From the NCBI RefSeq assembly GCF_900108175.1, contig NZ_FNVO01000001.1, forward strand, positions 833,499 through 897,498: a DNA stretch of 64,000 nt, in the 5' to 3' direction. This stretch comes from Thermomonospora echinospora. Lineage in GTDB: Bacteria > Actinomycetota > Actinomycetes > Streptosporangiales > Streptosporangiaceae. This document shows, one piece after another, positions 17,842 through 26,942 of the stretch (within the stretch, counting starts at the first letter, position 1; the number at the start of each line of letters is the position of its first letter). The notes under the pieces were generated by a model. That model searched no databases. It saw only the letters and a list, made by a program, of their open reading frames with translations, and was not told the origin of the DNA. The position numbers and the translations under genes were made by a program.

Positions 17842-18873
17842 ATGGAAGAGCCGAAGCGGCCCGGCGAGCGTCGTCCGGTGGTGATGGAGGACGTGGCCGA
17901 GCGCGCCGGGGTCTCGGCCATGACGGTCTCCCGGGTGCTGAATTCGCCGGAGAAGGTGCGGCCCGCGACCCGGGCCCGGGTGCTGGCCGCGGTGAAGGAG
18001 CTCGACTACCGGCCGAACGCCGCCGCCCGGGTCCTGGCGACCGGGCGGTCGGGGGTGCTGGGCGTGGTCAGCTTCGACACCACCCTCTACGGGCCCGCCT
18101 CGACCCTCTACGGGATCGAGCGCGCGGCCCGCGAGCACGATTACATGATCAGCATCGTCAGCCTGGGAGTGCTCAACCGCAAGACGATCGGCGAGGGCGT
18201 CGACCGGCTGCGCAGCCAGAACGTCGACGGCATCATCATCGTCGCGCCGCACGAGTCGGCCGCCGAAGGTCTGCGCGATCTGCCGCCGGATCTGGCGATC
18301 GTCGTCGTGGGGGCGGCCGACGACCTGCCGTTCCCGCTGGCCTCGGTCGACCAGTACGGCGGCGCCGTCCGCGCCACCCGTCATCTGCTGAGCCTGGGGC
18401 ACGGGACCGTCTGGCACCTGTCCGGCCCGGCGGACTGGGTCGACGCGCACGCCCGCGTCGAGGGCTGGCGTGCCGCCCTGCTCGCCGAGGAGCGCGAAGT
18501 GCCCGAAATGATCATGGGTGACTGGTCGGCGCAGTCGGGATATCAACTCGGCCGGCAGATCATCCGTGATCCCGAGGTGACCGCGATCTTCGCCGCCAAC
18601 GACGCCATGGCCCTCGGCCTGCTGCGCGCCCTGCGCGAGGCCGGCCGCCGGGTCCCGGAAGAGGTGAGCGTGGTCGGGTTCGACGACGTTCCCGAAGCCC
18701 CCTATTTCTCCCCGCCCCTGACCACCGTCCGCCAGAATTTCGGCGAGGTGGGCTTTCGCGCCTTCAGGTTGATGCTCGATCGCATCGACGCCCCCGACGC
18801 CGAGGCGATGCCCCATCGGCGTGTCGTCGAACCCGAACTGGTCGTCCGCGAAAGCACGGGCGTCCTCCGCTAG
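17842..18873 (+). CDS. LacI family repressor of the arabinose genes
   Basis: This 343-residue regulator has the LacI helix-turn-helix (VAERAGVSAMTVSRVLNSPE at about residues 19-38), the hinge helix YRPNAAARVLATGRSG, and a periplasmic-binding-protein-like effector domain to the end. Residues such as IFAANDAMALGLLRAL and SVVGFDDVPEAPYFSPPLTT are typical. It is flanked by araB and araD-araA and by two LacI-type palindromes, so it is almost certainly the local arabinose repressor. This role is filled by LacI-type AraR in some actinobacteria. The inducer is expected to be L-arabinose or a product of it. A GGAGGGAGG site precedes the ATG. Confidence 0.9.
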   Translation: MEEPKRPGERRPVVMEDVAERAGVSAMTVSRVLNSPEKVRPATRARVLAAVKELDYRPNAAARVLATGRSGVLGVVSFDTTLYGPASTLYGIERAAREHDYMISIVSLGVLNRKTIGEGVDRLRSQNVDGIIIVAPHESAAEGLRDLPPDLAIVVVGAADDLPFPLASVDQYGGAVRATRHLLSLGHGTVWHLSGPADWVDAHARVEGWRAALLAEEREVPEMIMGDWSAQSGYQLGRQIIRDPEVTAIFAANDAMALGLLRALREAGRRVPEEVSVVGFDDVPEAPYFSPPLTTVRQNFGEVGFRAFRLMLDRIDAPDAEAMPHRRVVEPELVVRESTGVLR

Positions 18874-18910
18874 CAGCAGTCCGTCCTCCATGGCCCCTTC
18901 ACGCGGCATG

Positions 18911-18930
18911 GAATGTTATCGCTAACATTC
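18911..18930. promoter_or_regulatory. LacI-type operator, arabinose site 2
   Basis: The sequence GAATGTTATCGCTAACATTC has perfect 8-bp arms around TCGC and matches the LacI-family operator pattern. It lies ten bases before the preferred araD start and overlaps a possible upstream ATG at 18913. That ATG is therefore unlikely to be the real start. It should control the araD-araA-transporter transcript. Confidence 0.85.
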
Positions 18931-18939
18931 GAGGTGACG

Positions 18940-19596
18940 GTGAACGAAACCGCATATGCCCAGGTCAGAGTCGACCTTGTCGATCTCCATCGTGTGTTGG
19001 TGCAGTCCGAACTGGTGGTGTGGACGGCGGGGAACGTCTCGGCGAAGGTCGGCGACGGGCATTTCCTGATCAAACCGAGCGGTGTCGCCTACGAACGGCT
19101 CACCCCGGAGTCGATGGTGCTGTGCGACCTGGACGGCCACCCTGTCGAGGCCGGGCTGAAGCCGTCCAGTGATGTGTTCGCCCACGCCTACGTCTACCGG
19201 CACCGTCCCGACGTCGGGGGAGTGGCGCATACCCACTCCACCTATGCGACGGCATGGGCGGCGCGGAACGAGCCGATCCCGTGCGTGCTGACGGCGATGG
19301 CGGACGAGTTCGGCGGCGAGATCCCGGTAGGCCCGTTCGCGCTGATCGGCGGCGACGACATCGGCAGGGGGATCGTGGAGACCCTCGCCGGCTCTCGCAG
19401 CCCGGCGGTCCTGCTGCGCAACCACGGCGTGTTCACCGTCGGCGCGAGCGCCCGCGACGCGGTGAAGGCCGCGGTGATGTGCGAGGACGTCGCCCGCACC
19501 GTGCACATCGCCCGGCAGCTCGGCGAGCCGCTGCCGATGGAGCAGGGCGACGTCGACCGGTTGTACGACCGCTACCAGAACGTCTACGGCCAGTGA
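18940..19596 (+). CDS. araD: L-ribulose-5-phosphate 4-epimerase
   Basis: This class II aldolase-fold enzyme of about 218 residues turns L-ribulose 5-phosphate into D-xylulose 5-phosphate, the third step of arabinose use. [10 protein letters not shown] contacts the phosphate, [11 protein letters not shown] carries two zinc-ligand His residues, and [11 protein letters not shown] supplies the third His. I prefer the GTG at 18940 because GAGGTGA precedes it. In-frame starts at 18913 (ATG) and 18934 (GTG) exist, but 18913 lies inside the operator palindrome. The family also includes fuculose aldolases; the araA and araB neighbours decide the call. Confidence 0.88.
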   Translation: MNETAYAQVRVDLVDLHRVLVQSELVVWTAGNVSAKVGDGHFLIKPSGVAYERLTPESMVLCDLDGHPVEAGLKPSSDVFAHAYVYRHRPDVGGVAHTHSTYATAWAARNEPIPCVLTAMADEFGGEIPVGPFALIGGDDIGRGIVETLAGSRSPAVLLRNHGVFTVGASARDAVKAAVMCEDVARTVHIARQLGEPLPMEQGDVDRLYDRYQNVYGQ

Positions 19597-19631
19597 CCGG
19601 CGGCCCGGCCCGCCCTTGTGAGGAGTTCACC

Positions 19632-21122
19632 GTGACAGATCGTGAAGTGTGGTTCCTGACCGGCAGCCAGGGGCTGTACGGGGAGGACACGCTACGGCAG
19701 GTGGCCGGGCAGTCGCGCGAGATCGCCGACCGGCTGGCCGGCCACCTGCCGGTGCGGGTGAAGTGGGTGCCGGTGCTGACCGACGCCGCCGCGATCCGCC
19801 GGGTCTGCCTGGACGCCACCTCCGACGACTCCTGCATCGGCCTGATCGCCTGGATGCACACCTTCTCCCCGGCGAAGATGTGGATCACCGGCCTGGACGC
19901 CCTGGCGAAACCGCTGCTGCACCTGCACACCCAGGCCAACGTCGAGCTGCCCTGGAGCACGATCGACATGGACTTCATGAACCTGAACCAGGCCGCCCAC
20001 GGCGACCGCGAGTTCGGCCACGTCCAGGCGCGCATCGGTGTGGCCCGTAAGACCGTGGCCGGTCACGTCACGGACGAGCACGTGACCGCCCGCGCCCTCT
20101 CCTGGGTGCGCGCCGCCCTCGGTGCCGCGGAACTGCGCACGCTGCGGCTGGCCCGGTTCGGCGACAACATGCGGGACGTCGCCGTCACCGAGGGCGACAA
20201 GGTCGAAGCCCAGCTGCGGTTCGGCGTCAGCGTCAACACCTATGGGATCAACGATCTGGTCGCGGTGGTCGACGACGTGGCCGACGCCGAGATCGACGAG
20301 CTGGTCAAGGAGTACGAGGCCCGCTACTCCGTCGTCCCCGAGCTGCGGGCCGGCGGGGAGCGGCACGACTCGCTCCGGTACGGGGCGCGGATCGAGCTGG
20401 GCCTGCGCACGTTCCTGTCCGACGGTGGGTTCGGCGCGTTCACCACGAACTTCGAGGATCTCGGCGGGCTGCGGCAGCTGCCGGGCCTGGCCGTCCAGCG
20501 GCTGATGGCCGACGGATACGGGTTCGGCGGCGAGGGCGACTGGAAGACCGCGGCCCTGCTGCGCACCCTCAAGGCGGCCTCCGCCGATCTCGACGGCGGC
20601 ACGTCCTTCATGGAGGACTACACCTACCACCTGACGCCCGGGCAGCAGCTCATCCTGGGCGCGCACATGCTGGAGGTCTGCCCGTCCATCGCGGCGGCGC
20701 GGCCCTCCCTGGAGATCCATCCTCTCGGCATCGGGGGCCGGGAGGATCCGGTGCGGCTGGTGTTCGACGCCGCGCCGGGCCCCGCCCACGTCGTCGGTCT
20801 CGCCGACATGGGCGACCGTTTCCGGCTGGTCGCCAACGCGATCGAGACCGTGGCCCCGCCGGAGCCGCTGCCGAGACTGCCCGTCGCCCGCGCGGTGTGG
20901 AGGCCGCTCCCGGACCTGGCGACCTCGGCCGAGGCGTGGATCACCGCGGGCGCCCCCCACCACACGGTGTACACCGCGGCCCTCGGAGCGGAGGAACTCG
21001 CCGACTTCGCCGAGATGGTCGGGGTCGAACTCCTGACCATCGACGCGGACACCGAGCTGCGCCAGTTCACCCAGGAGCTGCGCTGGAACCAGGCTTACCA
21101 CCGCTTGGCGCAAGGTTTGTGA
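19632..21122 (+). CDS. araA: L-arabinose isomerase
   Basis: This 496-residue enzyme converts L-arabinose to L-ribulose, the first step of the pathway, and needs Mn2+. It begins with [17 protein letters not shown] and contains [40 protein letters not shown] and APHHTVYT. These hold the two Glu and two His metal ligands known from E. coli AraA, and its length is close to that protein's 500 residues. The GTG start follows a GAGGAG site. It lies 35 bases after araD in the same transcript. Confidence 0.95.
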   Translation: MTDREVWFLTGSQGLYGEDTLRQVAGQSREIADRLAGHLPVRVKWVPVLTDAAAIRRVCLDATSDDSCIGLIAWMHTFSPAKMWITGLDALAKPLLHLHTQANVELPWSTIDMDFMNLNQAAHGDREFGHVQARIGVARKTVAGHVTDEHVTARALSWVRAALGAAELRTLRLARFGDNMRDVAVTEGDKVEAQLRFGVSVNTYGINDLVAVVDDVADAEIDELVKEYEARYSVVPELRAGGERHDSLRYGARIELGLRTFLSDGGFGAFTTNFEDLGGLRQLPGLAVQRLMADGYGFGGEGDWKTAALLRTLKAASADLDGGTSFMEDYTYHLTPGQQLILGAHMLEVCPSIAAARPSLEIHPLGIGGREDPVRLVFDAAPGPAHVVGLADMGDRFRLVANAIETVAPPEPLPRLPVARAVWRPLPDLATSAEAWITAGAPHHTVYTAALGAEELADFAEMVGVELLTIDADTELRQFTQELRWNQAYHRLAQGL

Positions 21123-21236
21123 CACCGGCCACCCGGTGGCGGCCGGGGCATTCCCGGCCCGCCGCCACCAGGCAGAACTCCTTCCCACCACCCCGATATC
21201 CGGTAACACCGGTCCCCCCGAAAGAAGGAAACCCCC

Positions 21237-22214
21237 ATGTTCAAGCGGCTCATCCTCGCCATCGCCGGCGTATCGCTGGCGCTGACGGCCGTGACGGCCT
21301 GTGGCGGCTCCGACGGAGGTTCCACCGGCTCGAACTCCGACACCCTCGTCCTGGGCTTCTCACAGGTCGGTGCCGAGTCCGGCTGGCGGACCGCGAACAC
21401 CCTGTCGATCAAGGAGGCGGCCAAGACCGCCGGTGTGGACCTGAAGTTCTCCGACGCCCAGCAGAAGCAGGAGAACCAGATCGCGGCGATCCGCTCGTTC
21501 ATCAAGCAGAAGGTGGACGTGATCGCGTTCTCGCCGGTCGTGGTGACCGGCTGGGACGCGGTGCTGAAGGAGGCCAAGGCGGCGGACATCCCGGTCATCC
21601 TCACCGACCGCGCCGTGGACTCCGACGCGTCCCTGTACGTGACGTTCCTCGGTTCGGACTTCGTCGAGGAGGGCAGGAAGGCCGGCCAGTGGCTGGTGGA
21701 CGAGTACAAGGACGCCAAAGAGCCGGTCAACATCATCCAACTGGAGGGCACTGTCGGCTCGGCTCCGGCGATCGACCGCAAGAAGGGCTTCGAAGAGGCC
21801 ATCGCCGCCAACCCCAACCTCAAGGTGGTCGCCTCCCAGTCCGGCGACTTCACCCGCGCCAAGGGCAAGGAGGTCATGCAGGCCCTGCTCAAGGCCAACA
21901 AGGACGTCGACGTGCTGTTCGCCCACAACGACGATATGGGCCTCGGCGCGATGCAGGCGATCGAGGAGGCCGGCCGCACCCCCGGCAAGGACGTCAAGAT
22001 CGTCACCATCGACGCCGTCCGGGACGGCATGCAGGCCCTCGCCGACGGCAAGTTCAACTTCATCGTCGAGTGCTCCCCGCTGTTGGGCGACCAGCTGATG
22101 GCGACCGCCAAGAAGGTCAAGGCCGGCGAGACCGTCGACAAGCGCATCGTGACCGTCGAGACCGTCTTCGACCAGGCCAAGGCCAAGGAAGCCCTCCCCA
22201 CCCGCAAGTACTGA
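21237..22214 (+). CDS. Sugar ABC transporter substrate-binding lipoprotein
   Basis: This 325-residue protein has a lipoprotein signal peptide ending at a lipobox Cys (ALTAVTACGG, Cys near residue 22) and a type 1 sugar-binding fold that starts VLGFSQVGAESGWRTANTLS. This opening resembles YtfQ, the galactofuranose-binding protein of E. coli, more than AraF. It should capture a pentose outside the membrane and deliver it to the permeases encoded downstream. The arabinose genes immediately upstream suggest arabinose, possibly in furanose form. A strong GAAAGAAGG site precedes the ATG, and a stable hairpin follows the stop. Confidence 0.9.
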   Translation: MFKRLILAIAGVSLALTAVTACGGSDGGSTGSNSDTLVLGFSQVGAESGWRTANTLSIKEAAKTAGVDLKFSDAQQKQENQIAAIRSFIKQKVDVIAFSPVVVTGWDAVLKEAKAADIPVILTDRAVDSDASLYVTFLGSDFVEEGRKAGQWLVDEYKDAKEPVNIIQLEGTVGSAPAIDRKKGFEEAIAANPNLKVVASQSGDFTRAKGKEVMQALLKANKDVDVLFAHNDDMGLGAMQAIEEAGRTPGKDVKIVTIDAVRDGMQALADGKFNFIVECSPLLGDQLMATAKKVKAGETVDKRIVTVETVFDQAKAKEALPTRKY

Positions 22215-22225
22215 TCCCGGTGGAC

Positions 22226-22261
22226 CCCGCCGGGGCGGTGGCCGCCCACCGCCCCGGCGGG
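22226..22261 (+). terminator. Intra-operon hairpin after the binding-protein gene
   Basis: A perfect 16-bp stem (CCCGCCGGGGCGGTGG and its complement) with a CCGC loop lies 11 bases after the binding-protein stop, inside the transporter operon. It lacks a T-run. It probably acts as a partial terminator or as a 3'-end stabiliser that lets the binding protein be made in excess over the membrane parts. Confidence 0.55.
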
Positions 22262-22363
22262 CATCGGTTGGAGACCCGTACGTACCGACCCGTTCAGCTT
22301 CCGCCGGGGCCGCACCGACCCGTAGCCCTACCGGCACCGAGCAGAAAGTAGAGGAGGGCGGAC

Positions 22364-23875
22364 ATGGCCGCTCCCGTCCTGGAGATGGAAGGCATCTCCA
22401 AAGGGTTCCCCGGGGTACAGGCACTGCAGGACGTGTCCTTCCGGCTGTTCCCCGGCGAGGTCCACGGCCTGATGGGGGAGAACGGCGCCGGCAAGTCCAC
22501 CCTGATCAAGGTCCTCACCGGGGTGCACACCGCGGACGCCGGGCTCGTCACGATCGACGACGTCGACACCCTCATCCGGGGCCCGCTGCACGCCCAGCGG
22601 CTGGGCATCAGCACGGTCTACCAGGAGGTGAACCTCTGCCCGAACCTGTCGGTGGCGGAGAACATCTTCATCGGCCGCGAACCGCGCCGATTCGGCCGCA
22701 TCGATTGGAAGCAGATCAACCGGCGCGCCACCGAACTGCTCGCCCGGCTCGGCCTCGACCTGGACGTCACCGCGCAGCTTGGCTCCTGCTCCCTGGCGGT
22801 CCAGCAGCTCATCGCGATCGTCCGCGCGGTGGACCTCAAGGCGAAGGTCCTGATCCTGGACGAGCCGACCTCCAGCCTGGACCGCGGCGAGGTCGCCCGG
22901 CTGTTCTCCGTGATGCGGCGGCTCAAGGCCGATGGCGTGGCCATCCTGTTCGTCTCCCACTTCCTGGAGCAGATCTACGAGATCTGCGACCGGGTCACCG
23001 TGCTGCGCAACGGCGGGCTGGTGGGGGAGTACCCCATCGGGGAGCTCAGCCGGCTCGACCTGGTCGCCAAGATGACCGGCCAGGAGCTGACCGCCCTCGA
23101 GGAGCTCGACGAGGCCTCTCCCGACGTGGTCAAGGGCGAACGGCTGCTCGCGCTGGAAGGCGTCGGCCGGACCGGCGCGATCGACCCGGTCGACCTCGAC
23201 CTGCACGCCGGTGAGGTCGTCGGCTTCGCGGGCCTGCTCGGCTCCGGCCGCTCCGAGCTCGCCCGGCTGATCTTCGGCGCGGACAGCGCGGACACCGGCG
23301 TCATCAGGACCGGCGGCGGCCCCGTGGCGTTGAAGGGCCCGCGCGCCGCGATCGACCAGGGCATCGCGTTCTGTCCCGAGGATCGCAAGGGCGACGGCCT
23401 GATCATGGACCTGACCGTCGAGGAGAACATCATCCTCGCGCTCCAGGTGTCCCGCGGCTGGCTGAAGCCCCTCAGCCAGCGCAAACGCGAAGAACTCGTG
23501 GGCTCCTACATCAAGGCGCTGCGCATCCACCCGCCCCACCCGTACGCCCTGGTGAAGAACCTGTCGGGCGGCAACCAGCAGAAGGTCCTGCTGGCCCGCT
23601 GGCTGATCACCCGGCCAAAGCTGCTGATCCTGGACGAGCCCACCCGCGGCATCGACATCGGCGCCAAGACCGAGATCCAGAAACTCGTGGTCTCGCTGGC
23701 CGGCGACGGCATGGGCGTGGTGTTCATCTCCGCCGAACTGGAGGAGGTCCTGCGGATCTCCCACAAGATCGAAGTGCTGCGCGACCGGCGCCTGGTCGCC
23801 GAACTCGACAACGACGGGACCCTCACCCCCGAACACATCCTGCAGACCATCGCGAACGGAGCCGCGGACTCGTGA
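22364..23875 (+). CDS. Sugar ABC transporter ATP-binding protein (two ATPase domains)
   Basis: This 503-residue protein carries two ABC ATPase domains in tandem, as in AraG, RbsA and YtfR. The first has Walker A GENGAGKST (about residue 41) and Walker B LILDEPTSSLD. The second has the degenerate Walker A GLLGSGRSELAR, then signature LSGGNQQKVLLARWL and Walker B LILDEPTRGID. It powers the two permeases encoded downstream. It starts with ATG after an AGAGGAGG site and overlaps the next gene by four bases (GTGA). Confidence 0.95.
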   Translation: MAAPVLEMEGISKGFPGVQALQDVSFRLFPGEVHGLMGENGAGKSTLIKVLTGVHTADAGLVTIDDVDTLIRGPLHAQRLGISTVYQEVNLCPNLSVAENIFIGREPRRFGRIDWKQINRRATELLARLGLDLDVTAQLGSCSLAVQQLIAIVRAVDLKAKVLILDEPTSSLDRGEVARLFSVMRRLKADGVAILFVSHFLEQIYEICDRVTVLRNGGLVGEYPIGELSRLDLVAKMTGQELTALEELDEASPDVVKGERLLALEGVGRTGAIDPVDLDLHAGEVVGFAGLLGSGRSELARLIFGADSADTGVIRTGGGPVALKGPRAAIDQGIAFCPEDRKGDGLIMDLTVEENIILALQVSRGWLKPLSQRKREELVGSYIKALRIHPPHPYALVKNLSGGNQQKVLLARWLITRPKLLILDEPTRGIDIGAKTEIQKLVVSLAGDGMGVVFISAELEEVLRISHKIEVLRDRRLVAELDNDGTLTPEHILQTIANGAADS

Positions 23876-24927
23876 ACCGCGCAGACGCCCCCTCCCGCCA
23901 TCTCGGGATCCTCAAGCACTCCCTGTTCTGGCCGGTGACGGTCCTGATCGTCATGCTGCTCGCCAACGTGATCTTCACCAGGGACTTCCTGGCGATCCGC
24001 ATCGAGCAGGGTCACCTGTACGGCAGCCTCATCGACATCCTGCTGTTCGGCGCCCCGCTGATCCTGGTCGCGCTCGGCATGACCATGGTGATCGCCACCG
24101 GCGGCGTCGACCTGTCCGTCGGCGCGACCGTCGCGATCTCCGGCGCGCTCGCCTGCGACCTCATCGCCAAGGGGCACGGGCTGCCCGTCGCGATCGGCGC
24201 GGCCATCGGCGCCTCCCTGCTGCTCGGCCTCTGGAACGGCCTGCTGGTCACCCGGCTCGGCATCCAGCCGATCATCGCGACGCTCATCCTCATGGTGGCC
24301 GGCCGGGGCATCGCCCAGCTCATCACGGGCGGACAGATCATCACGATCAACAACCAGGGCTACAAGCTGATCGGCGGCGGCTACTGGCTCGGCCTGCCCT
24401 TTGCGATCATCCTGGTGGCGGTCGCCCTCGTCGTCACCGTCGTGCTCACCCGCCGTACCGCGCTCGGCCTGCTCATCGAGTCCGTCGGCGGCAACGCGCA
24501 GGCCTCCCGGCTGGCCGGCATCCGCTCCTCCGGCCTCATCGTGCTCGCCTACGTGTTCTGCGGGCTGTGCGCGGGCGTCGCCGGGCTGATGATCAGCTCC
24601 AACACGCTGTCCGCGGACGGCAACAACGCCGGCCTGTGGATCGAGCTCGACGCGATCCTCGCCGTCGTGCTCGGCGGCACCGCGCTCACCGGCGGCCGGT
24701 TCTCCCTCGCCGGGACCGTGCTCGGCGCCCTCATCATCCAGACGCTCGACACCACGATCTACACCGCGGGTATCCCGCCGCGCACCACCCTGGTGTTCTC
24801 TGCCGCCGTGGTCACGATCGTGTGCCTGCTCCAGTCCCCGGCGTTCCGCGCCAGGTTCACCCGCAAACGTCCCGAACGCCCGGCGGACCCGGTCTCCACC
24901 GGCCCCAAGCAGGAGGTCACCGCATGA
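23872..24927 (+). CDS. Sugar ABC transporter permease (YtfT-like)
   Basis: This 351-residue inner-membrane protein has about eight to ten hydrophobic segments and the BPD_transp_2 core motif GMTMVIATGGVDLSVGATVAI, found in ribose, galactofuranose and related permeases. A second typical element is GGTALTGGRFSLAGTVLGAL. It starts with GTG overlapping the ATPase stop and overlaps the second permease by four bases. With that second permease it should form a heterodimeric pore, as YtfT does with YjfF. The tail after residue 330 is hydrophilic and cytosolic. Confidence 0.92.
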   Translation: MNRADAPSRHLGILKHSLFWPVTVLIVMLLANVIFTRDFLAIRIEQGHLYGSLIDILLFGAPLILVALGMTMVIATGGVDLSVGATVAISGALACDLIAKGHGLPVAIGAAIGASLLLGLWNGLLVTRLGIQPIIATLILMVAGRGIAQLITGGQIITINNQGYKLIGGGYWLGLPFAIILVAVALVVTVVLTRRTALGLLIESVGGNAQASRLAGIRSSGLIVLAYVFCGLCAGVAGLMISSNTLSADGNNAGLWIELDAILAVVLGGTALTGGRFSLAGTVLGALIIQTLDTTIYTAGIPPRTTLVFSAAVVTIVCLLQSPAFRARFTRKRPERPADPVSTGPKQEVTA

Positions 24928-25937
24928 CCACCGCCGCCGACGTCCTCCGCCGCTCCCCGGTCACGCCGAACCGGCGCCACATCCCCGTCTTCGTCACCCT
25001 CGGCCTGCTCCTGCTGACGTTCTCCATCGGCTCGGTGCGCTATGAGAACTTCGGGACCCCGCAGGTCTTTCTCGACCTGTTCATCGACAACGCCTTCCTC
25101 ATCGTCGTCGCCATCGGCATGACGTTCGTGATCCTCACCGGCGGCATCGACCTGTCGGTCGGCTCCGTCGTCGCCCTCTCGGGCATGCTCTGCGCGATCG
25201 GCACGTCCAAGCTCCAGCTGCCGGCCCCGCTGGTGATCCTTTTCGTGCTGCTGGTGGGCACCGGGTTCGGCGCCGCGATGGGGTACATGATCACCGCATT
25301 CCAGGTGCAGCCGTTCATCACCACCCTGGCCGGCATGTTCCTCGCCCGTGGCGTCTGCCTCACCCTGAGCGAGAACCAGATCTCCATCGAGAACGGCTTC
25401 TTCGACGCCGTCGCCCTCAACTCCCTCCGGCTACCGGGCGGGAACCGGCTGTCCTGGGGGGCCGTCACCGCGCTGATCGCCGTCGCGGTCGCGATCTACG
25501 TGCTCCAGTGGACGCGCCTGGGCCGCAACGTCTACGCCGTCGGCGGCAGCGAGCAGTCCGCGATGCTCATGGGTCTCCCCGCCGGCCGCACCAAGATCCA
25601 GGTGTACGCGATCAGCGGTTTCTGCTCCGCGCTCGGCGGTGTCCTGTTCGCCCTCTACACCCTGTCCGGCGACCCCACCCACGCCGTCGGCATGGAACTG
25701 GACGCCATCGCCGCCGTCGTCATCGGCGGTACCGTGCTCACCGGCGGATCCGGTTACCTCATCGGCAGTGTGCTCGGCGTCCTGGTCCTGGGCGTCATCA
25801 AGACCATCCTGTCCTTCGACGGCACCCTCAGCTCCTGGTGGACCCGGATCGCGATCGGTGTCCTGCTCTTCGGCTTCATCGCTCTCCAGCGGCTCATCGG
25901 CGCCCGCCGCAAGAGCCGGCGGAGCGCCCCCTCCTGA
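24924..25937 (+). CDS. Sugar ABC transporter permease (YjfF-like)
   Basis: This 337-residue membrane protein is the second permease and a paralogue of the first. It carries GMTFVILTGGIDLSVGSVVAL near residue 70 and GGTVLTGGSGYLIGSVLGVL near residue 275. The two-permease arrangement after a YtfQ-like binding protein and a double ATPase is that of the ytfQRT-yjfF furanose transporter. An AGGAGG site precedes the ATG. This is the last gene of the arabinose transcript; the short convergent spacer after it holds no clear terminator. Confidence 0.92.
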   Translation: MTTAADVLRRSPVTPNRRHIPVFVTLGLLLLTFSIGSVRYENFGTPQVFLDLFIDNAFLIVVAIGMTFVILTGGIDLSVGSVVALSGMLCAIGTSKLQLPAPLVILFVLLVGTGFGAAMGYMITAFQVQPFITTLAGMFLARGVCLTLSENQISIENGFFDAVALNSLRLPGGNRLSWGAVTALIAVAVAIYVLQWTRLGRNVYAVGGSEQSAMLMGLPAGRTKIQVYAISGFCSALGGVLFALYTLSGDPTHAVGMELDAIAAVVIGGTVLTGGSGYLIGSVLGVLVLGVIKTILSFDGTLSSWWTRIAIGVLLFGFIALQRLIGARRKSRRSAPS

Positions 25938-26027
25938 CCTGGCCGTTCCCTGGTCCGCGGCGGGCGGCGGCCGTGGACCGGGCCGACTGCGTCCCACGCC
26001 GGTCGGTGTGACCCCACACCCGGTGGT

Positions 26028-26693
26028 TCAGCCAGGCTCGCCAAGGATGCCGCGGAGCGCGGGCAGGATCGCGTCGAGGTCCTTGGTGGTGCGGAACGCG
26101 ACGATCGATCCGGTGTCGCCTTTGGTGGCGGGTTCGGTGAAGAGCGCGAGGGTTCGGGCCATGGCGGCGTCGAATTCGGCCTCAGGCTCCTCGGTCAGGC
26201 CGCGCAGCCAGCGGCGGAGCACGTGGTTGTGCGCGGTCACCACCGCGGCCGCCGTCAGCTCGGCCCGCAGGGCGGTGTCCTGGCCACCGCCCATCCAGGT
26301 GTGGACGAACTCGCGGAACACCCGCTGGTACTGCAGGGTGTCGGCGCTCTCCCGGTCCCGTAGCGCGGGAACGCTGCGGGTCAGCCGGTACCGGGCCAGG
26401 GCCAGTTCTCCCTCGTCGAGGTAGTGCAGGAGCACCAGGCGGGCCGCCTCGCAGACCGCGACCAGGGCCGTCTGCCGGGTGGAACCCGCCAGGCGGGCCC
26501 GGACGGCGGCGAGCAGCGCCTCGTGGTCGGGGAAGATGACGTCCTCCTTGGACCGGAAGGTGCGAAAGAACGTCGTGCGGCCCACCCCGGCCCGTTCGGT
26601 GATGTCGTCGATCGTCGTGCGTTCGTAGCCGCGCTCCTCGAACAGTGCGAAGGCGGCCTCCCTGAGGCGTTCCTTGGCGGTGTGCTCCGGCAT
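26028..26693 (-). CDS. TetR family regulator
   Basis: This 221-residue repressor has an N-terminal TetR helix-turn-helix (ALFEERGYERTTIDDITERA, then GVGRTTFFRTFRSKEDVIF) and a helical ligand domain to the end. It is divergent from an acyl-CoA dehydrogenase gene with 249 bases between the starts. That spacer carries a repeated GGTACT-type palindrome, its likely operator. The ligand is probably an acyl-CoA or fatty acid, by analogy with other fatty-acid TetR regulators; this is inference from the neighbour. Confidence 0.9.
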   Translation of the reverse strand: MPEHTAKERLREAAFALFEERGYERTTIDDITERAGVGRTTFFRTFRSKEDVIFPDHEALLAAVRARLAGSTRQTALVAVCEAARLVLLHYLDEGELALARYRLTRSVPALRDRESADTLQYQRVFREFVHTWMGGGQDTALRAELTAAAVVTAHNHVLRRWLRGLTEEPEAEFDAAMARTLALFTEPATKGDTGSIVAFRTTKDLDAILPALRGILGEPG

Positions 26694-26770
26694 CTGCTGC
26701 TCCTCGACTCTGCCGTTGTGACCTTACGGGCTGTCGGCGGCGACGGTGACGGGGTGTTGTCACCAGGAGT

Positions 26771-26804
26771 GGTACTGAGTACCTTGATATCGGTACTAAG
26801 TGCC
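26771..26804. promoter_or_regulatory. Repeated TetR-type operator
   Basis: GGTACTGAGTACC at 26771-26783 is a palindrome with perfect 6-bp arms. A second copy with one changed position in the arm, GGTACTAAGTGCC, lies at 26792-26804. The copies are 21 bp apart, two turns of the helix, as expected for two TetR dimers on one face. They sit between the divergent TetR and dehydrogenase genes. Confidence 0.65.
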
Positions 26805-26942
26805 CGACTGGGGTGGTGCGCGGAGCCGTCGCATGGGGAGTCCGCGGATCCCTCCGGGGCCGGTGCCGCTCCTCGCCCGGACCGCTCGTTCGCCGCGCCG
26901 GCCGTGGCCTGTCCGTCCGTTCCGATCCGAAGGGACCTCCCC

